This document shows positions 61,985-64,000 of a DNA stretch of 64,000 nt, in pieces. This stretch comes from Paenibacillus sp. Soil750 (lineage in GTDB: Bacteria > Bacillota > Bacilli > Paenibacillales > NBRC-103111). The notes beneath the pieces were generated by a model. The model was not told where the DNA came from and searched no databases. It saw only the letters and a program-made list of their open reading frames with translations. The stretch lies in contig NZ_LMSD01000014.1 in NCBI RefSeq assembly GCF_001428045.1, forward strand, positions 1 to 64,000, given 5' to 3'. The position numbers and the translations under genes are program-made. Each line of letters opens with the position of its first letter. The first letter of the stretch is position 1.

Positions 61985-62881
61985 ATGAAGAAGACAGCCT
62001 CGATGCTGGCGATTTGGGTAAGCCTGGCCAGTAACATTGTGCTGACCGCGATCAAAATCATTGTCGGCCTTCTGTTTAATAGCCAAGTGCTAATTGCCGA
62101 CGGCATTCATAATGCTGGAGACGTTATCGCGACGGCAACCGCATATAGCTCCATGCGCGTGTCCTCGAAGCCAGCGGATGTAGAGCATCCTTATGGACAT
62201 GGGAAAGCGGAGGTACTCGGCGCTTTTATTGTTGCGATTATATTAGGCGGAGCCGCTATCTATATGGGCTATCATTCGATTCATGCCTTATTCGAACCAG
62301 CGGGTGAGGCGCATATCATTGCCTTTTGTGCGGCTATCGTTTCCCTCGTCTGGAAACAAATTCTCTATGTCTATACGATGCGGATAGGACAGAAGCTCAA
62401 TAGCAAAGGGTTGATTGCCACGGCCTACGACCATTTGGCAGATGTGTACGCCTCAATTGCAGCTTCGGTGGGGATTGGCTTGGCGTTGCTAGGAGATCAC
62501 TACAACATTAGCTACTTGGCGTATGGAGACCCTGTAGCGGGTATTATCGTTTCATTTCTTGTATTGAAGCTGGCGTACGAAATGGGCAGCGAGTCTTTCG
62601 ATATTTTGATGGAACGTAGTGTGAATTCGACCTATATCGAGCAATATGCCCAGCTGATTCGTACTGTACCAGAGGTCAAGCGGATTGATCGACTACGAGC
62701 GAGGGAACATGGCCATTACATATTAGTTGATGCGAGACTTGGAGTTCCAGGCCAACTGACGATTCAAGAAGGTCATGACATCAGCCGTAGTATTAAGCAG
62801 AAAATTAAAGAAGCCCATAACGATGTGGATGAGGTGTTAGTCCACTTGAATCCTTGGTATGAAGAGCAGGCTGATACCTGA
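61985..62881 (+). CDS. Cation diffusion facilitator (CDF) efflux protein
   Basis: A 298-residue CDF transporter with about six helices and a C-terminal cytoplasmic domain. Metal site residues lie in IADGIHNAGDVIATATAY and HPYGHGKAEVLG, and again in YDHLADVYASIAASVGI. It exports divalent cations (Zn, Co, Mn or Fe type) by proton exchange; the metal cannot be told. ATG at 61985 is chosen for the AGGGAG upstream. A bidirectional terminator follows. Confidence 0.93.
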   Translation: MKKTASMLAIWVSLASNIVLTAIKIIVGLLFNSQVLIADGIHNAGDVIATATAYSSMRVSSKPADVEHPYGHGKAEVLGAFIVAIILGGAAIYMGYHSIHALFEPAGEAHIIAFCAAIVSLVWKQILYVYTMRIGQKLNSKGLIATAYDHLADVYASIAASVGIGLALLGDHYNISYLAYGDPVAGIIVSFLVLKLAYEMGSESFDILMERSVNSTYIEQYAQLIRTVPEVKRIDRLRAREHGHYILVDARLGVPGQLTIQEGHDISRSIKQKIKEAHNDVDEVLVHLNPWYEEQADT

Positions 62882-62911
62882 GTGAACTGGACAAGCTGTC
62901 TCTCTGTGAAA

Positions 62912-62964
62912 AAAACACCTCTACATAAGCTCGCTTCACCAGCGGCTTCATCTAGAGGTGTTTT
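62912..62964. terminator. Bidirectional terminator
   Basis: AAAACACCTCTA pairs with TAGAGGTGTTTT around an inner AAGC/GGCTT region, with A and T runs outside. Lies between the convergent CDF and sleB genes. Confidence 0.85.
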
Positions 62965-62991
62965 CTATTACATCGCATTTTTCAGGCGATC

Positions 62992-63654
62992 TTATTTTGC
63001 GAAAATATGATTCCCTATCTGTACCGTCTGTTGACGAGTCCAGATCCATGCGCTTGTCGCCGTCTTCGGGTTGAAATAGTAAAGCGCGCCACCCGTTGGG
63101 TCCCAGCCGCGAACAGCTTCTAGTGCAGCTTTATAAGCTTGACTATCTGGTGTTAAATTATATTGGCCATCGCTGACTGCCGTAAAGGCGCCAACTTCGA
63201 ATACGATGCCTTGAATGGTATTCTCAAACTGACTGGATTTTAATCGGTTCATAACAACCGCTCCAACAGCCACTTGACCCTCATAGGATTCACCGCGTGC
63301 TTCACTGTAAATAACTTTAGCCAGCATGTCCAGCTCAGCTTGATTCACCGTGAATTTACGCAAGTACTCCCATGTTTTCGCACCAACGATCCCATCCACA
63401 CTAAGTCCATAATTCGTTTGGAAGTTACGAACCGCTGCGGCTGTAATCGGACCATATTTTCCATCTATGGAAGGCTCATATATGCCTAAAGTTTTTAGTC
63501 GGAATTGTGCGTCCCATACGTCACCATTTTGTGTGCCTTGCTTTAAAGTCGTAGCTTCTGCTGCGGATGCCTTCGGGCTCCACGTACCTGCATTCATCCC
63601 TAAACCAAAGGAAGCTACGAGTGCGACTACGACTAGTTTTTTAATCAACATCAT
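62992..63654 (-). CDS. sleB: Spore cortex-lytic enzyme SleB-like
   Basis: A 220-residue exported hydrolase. Signal peptide (KKLVVVALVASFGLGMNAG), a peptidoglycan-binding domain (about 46-100, VWDAQFRLKTLGIYEPSIDG) and a SleB/CwlJ hydrolase domain with catalytic Glu in YSEARGESYEGQVAVGAVVM. SleB-type enzymes are lytic transglycosylases that cleave spore cortex muramic lactam peptidoglycan on germination. ATG at 63654 has GGGGAG 6 nt upstream; the ATG at 63660 is too close to it. Its promoter looks vegetative. Confidence 0.88.
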   Translation of the reverse strand: MMLIKKLVVVALVASFGLGMNAGTWSPKASAAEATTLKQGTQNGDVWDAQFRLKTLGIYEPSIDGKYGPITAAAVRNFQTNYGLSVDGIVGAKTWEYLRKFTVNQAELDMLAKVIYSEARGESYEGQVAVGAVVMNRLKSSQFENTIQGIVFEVGAFTAVSDGQYNLTPDSQAYKAALEAVRGWDPTGGALYYFNPKTATSAWIWTRQQTVQIGNHIFAK

Positions 63655-63679
63655 CTTCATCTCCCCTTTCGCTTTCCTC

Positions 63680-63708
63680 AGTATAGGGGCCGATATACAT
63701 CGTCTCAA
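63680..63708 (-). promoter_or_regulatory. Sigma-A-like promoter of sleB
   Basis: On the minus strand TTGAGA (63708-63703), 17-bp spacer, TATACT (63685-63680), about 20 nt of leader to the ATG at 63654. Bacillus subtilis sleB instead uses a forespore sigma-G promoter. Confidence 0.6.
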
Positions 63709-63814
63709 CCCGCAGTTTCTGGAAATGTAAGTCAATCCCTTGGGGCAGTAAGGGTTGAGCAGGCTCAATTTTTGATGAAAATGAGCGAATTAATCACATC
63801 TATTCCCATAAATA

Positions 63815-63860
63815 GGAAAAAGCCCGGGATGCCATGGAGGCAATCCCGAGCTTTTTTTGT
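63815..63860 (-). terminator. Rho-independent terminator of the aconitase gene
   Basis: On the minus strand AAAGCTCGGGATTGCC pairs with GGCATCCCGGGCTTT over a short loop, followed by TTCC. It follows the aconitase stop by about 25 bp. Confidence 0.85.
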
Positions 63861-63884
63861 GTGTGTTTTGCTGGTTGTTTAGGA

Positions 63885-64000
63885 TTAGTTTTTGTTTTCT
63901 GCAAGAATCGAACGAAGAACGGTTTGCAGGATACCACCATTACGGTAGTAGTCTACGTCTACCAAGCTATCCAAACGTACAAGAGCTGTAAATTCGAAGC
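63885..64000 (-). CDS. acnA: Aconitate hydratase, C-terminal end (partial)
   Basis: The last 38 codons of a gene running off the right edge, read on the minus strand to TAA at 63885. The translation [20 protein letters not shown], then [15 protein letters not shown], is the characteristic C-terminus of bacterial aconitase A ([15 protein letters not shown] in others). Aconitase interconverts citrate and isocitrate in the TCA cycle. Only this end is visible. Confidence 0.88.
   Translation of the reverse strand, partial: FEFTALVRLDSLVDVDYYRNGGILQTVLRSILAENKN

Noticed and set aside
1..64000. tRNA, rRNA, insertion sequences or prophage
   Set aside because: No CCA-ended cloverleaf, rRNA sequence, transposase, integrase or phage structural motif was noticed on either strand; a covariance search was not possible here.

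Overview
The window reads as chromosome of an endospore-forming, low-to-moderate G+C Firmicute, most probably Paenibacillus or a close relative. This rests on the gene families present: a GerA-type germinant receptor operon, a SleB-like spore cortex hydrolase, a bacilliredoxin, several YesM/YesN-type two-component systems each tied to a sugar ABC transporter, an LplB/YtcP/LipO-type oligosaccharide importer, and strong AGGAGG-type ribosome binding sites with occasional GTG and TTG starts. No rRNA, tRNA, CRISPR array, transposase or prophage gene was found. Species assignment is inference, since no database was searched.

Layout. 0-10 kb: a small Arg/Thr-rich unknown protein, a repeat-bearing gap with a gene remnant, a secreted metallophosphoesterase, a YtrA-type GntR regulator with its ABC transporter, an ArsR/SRPBCC pair, a LysM-3D cell wall protein, a lipase-like hydrolase, and an envelope-stress operon (LiaI-like, PspA, PspC, PspA). 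10-29 kb: a sugar-uptake island with an RbsABC-type importer, a YesN/YesM pair, a family-1 sugar-binding protein with two permeases, a GH2 beta-galactosidase, and a second YesN/YesM pair followed by a membrane-anchored sugar-binding protein, which together resemble a three-component sugar sensor. 28.7-34 kb: a degenerate Lgt-like membrane protein with a small acidic partner, a bacilliredoxin, a nine-unit array of 51-52 bp hairpin repeats, NadE, and a BlaI/BlaR1-like pair with clear operators. 34-42 kb: an LplB-LplC-LipO importer with its own YesM/YesN pair. 42-64 kb: mostly housekeeping and spore genes (aldo/keto reductase, AcpS, MutY, Crp/Fnr regulator, SodA, GerA-GerB-GerC type receptor operon, signal peptidase, QueG, Ogt, HD-GYP-like protein, FolE, dGTPase, IclR regulator, CDF cation efflux, SleB) and the 3' end of an aconitase gene.

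How it fits together. Three of the four sugar-import modules carry or adjoin their own membrane histidine kinase and AraC-type response regulator. This fits an organism that scavenges plant or microbial polysaccharide fragments, with galactoside hydrolysis in the cytoplasm by LacZ. Stress genes (psp/lia, BlaI/BlaR-like, bacilliredoxin, SodA) guard envelope and redox state, and the receptor operon and SleB serve spore germination.

Most unusual items: the tandem 51-52 bp hairpin array between the bacilliredoxin and nadE, with paired stem changes and a perfect 16-bp inverted repeat at its end; the Lgt-like protein that seems to lack the Lgt catalytic signature; the GerC-type subunit without a lipobox cysteine; the BlaR1-like protein with a Pro/Ala-rich repeat tail in place of a sensor domain; and a family of short AT-rich repeats at four intergenic loci.
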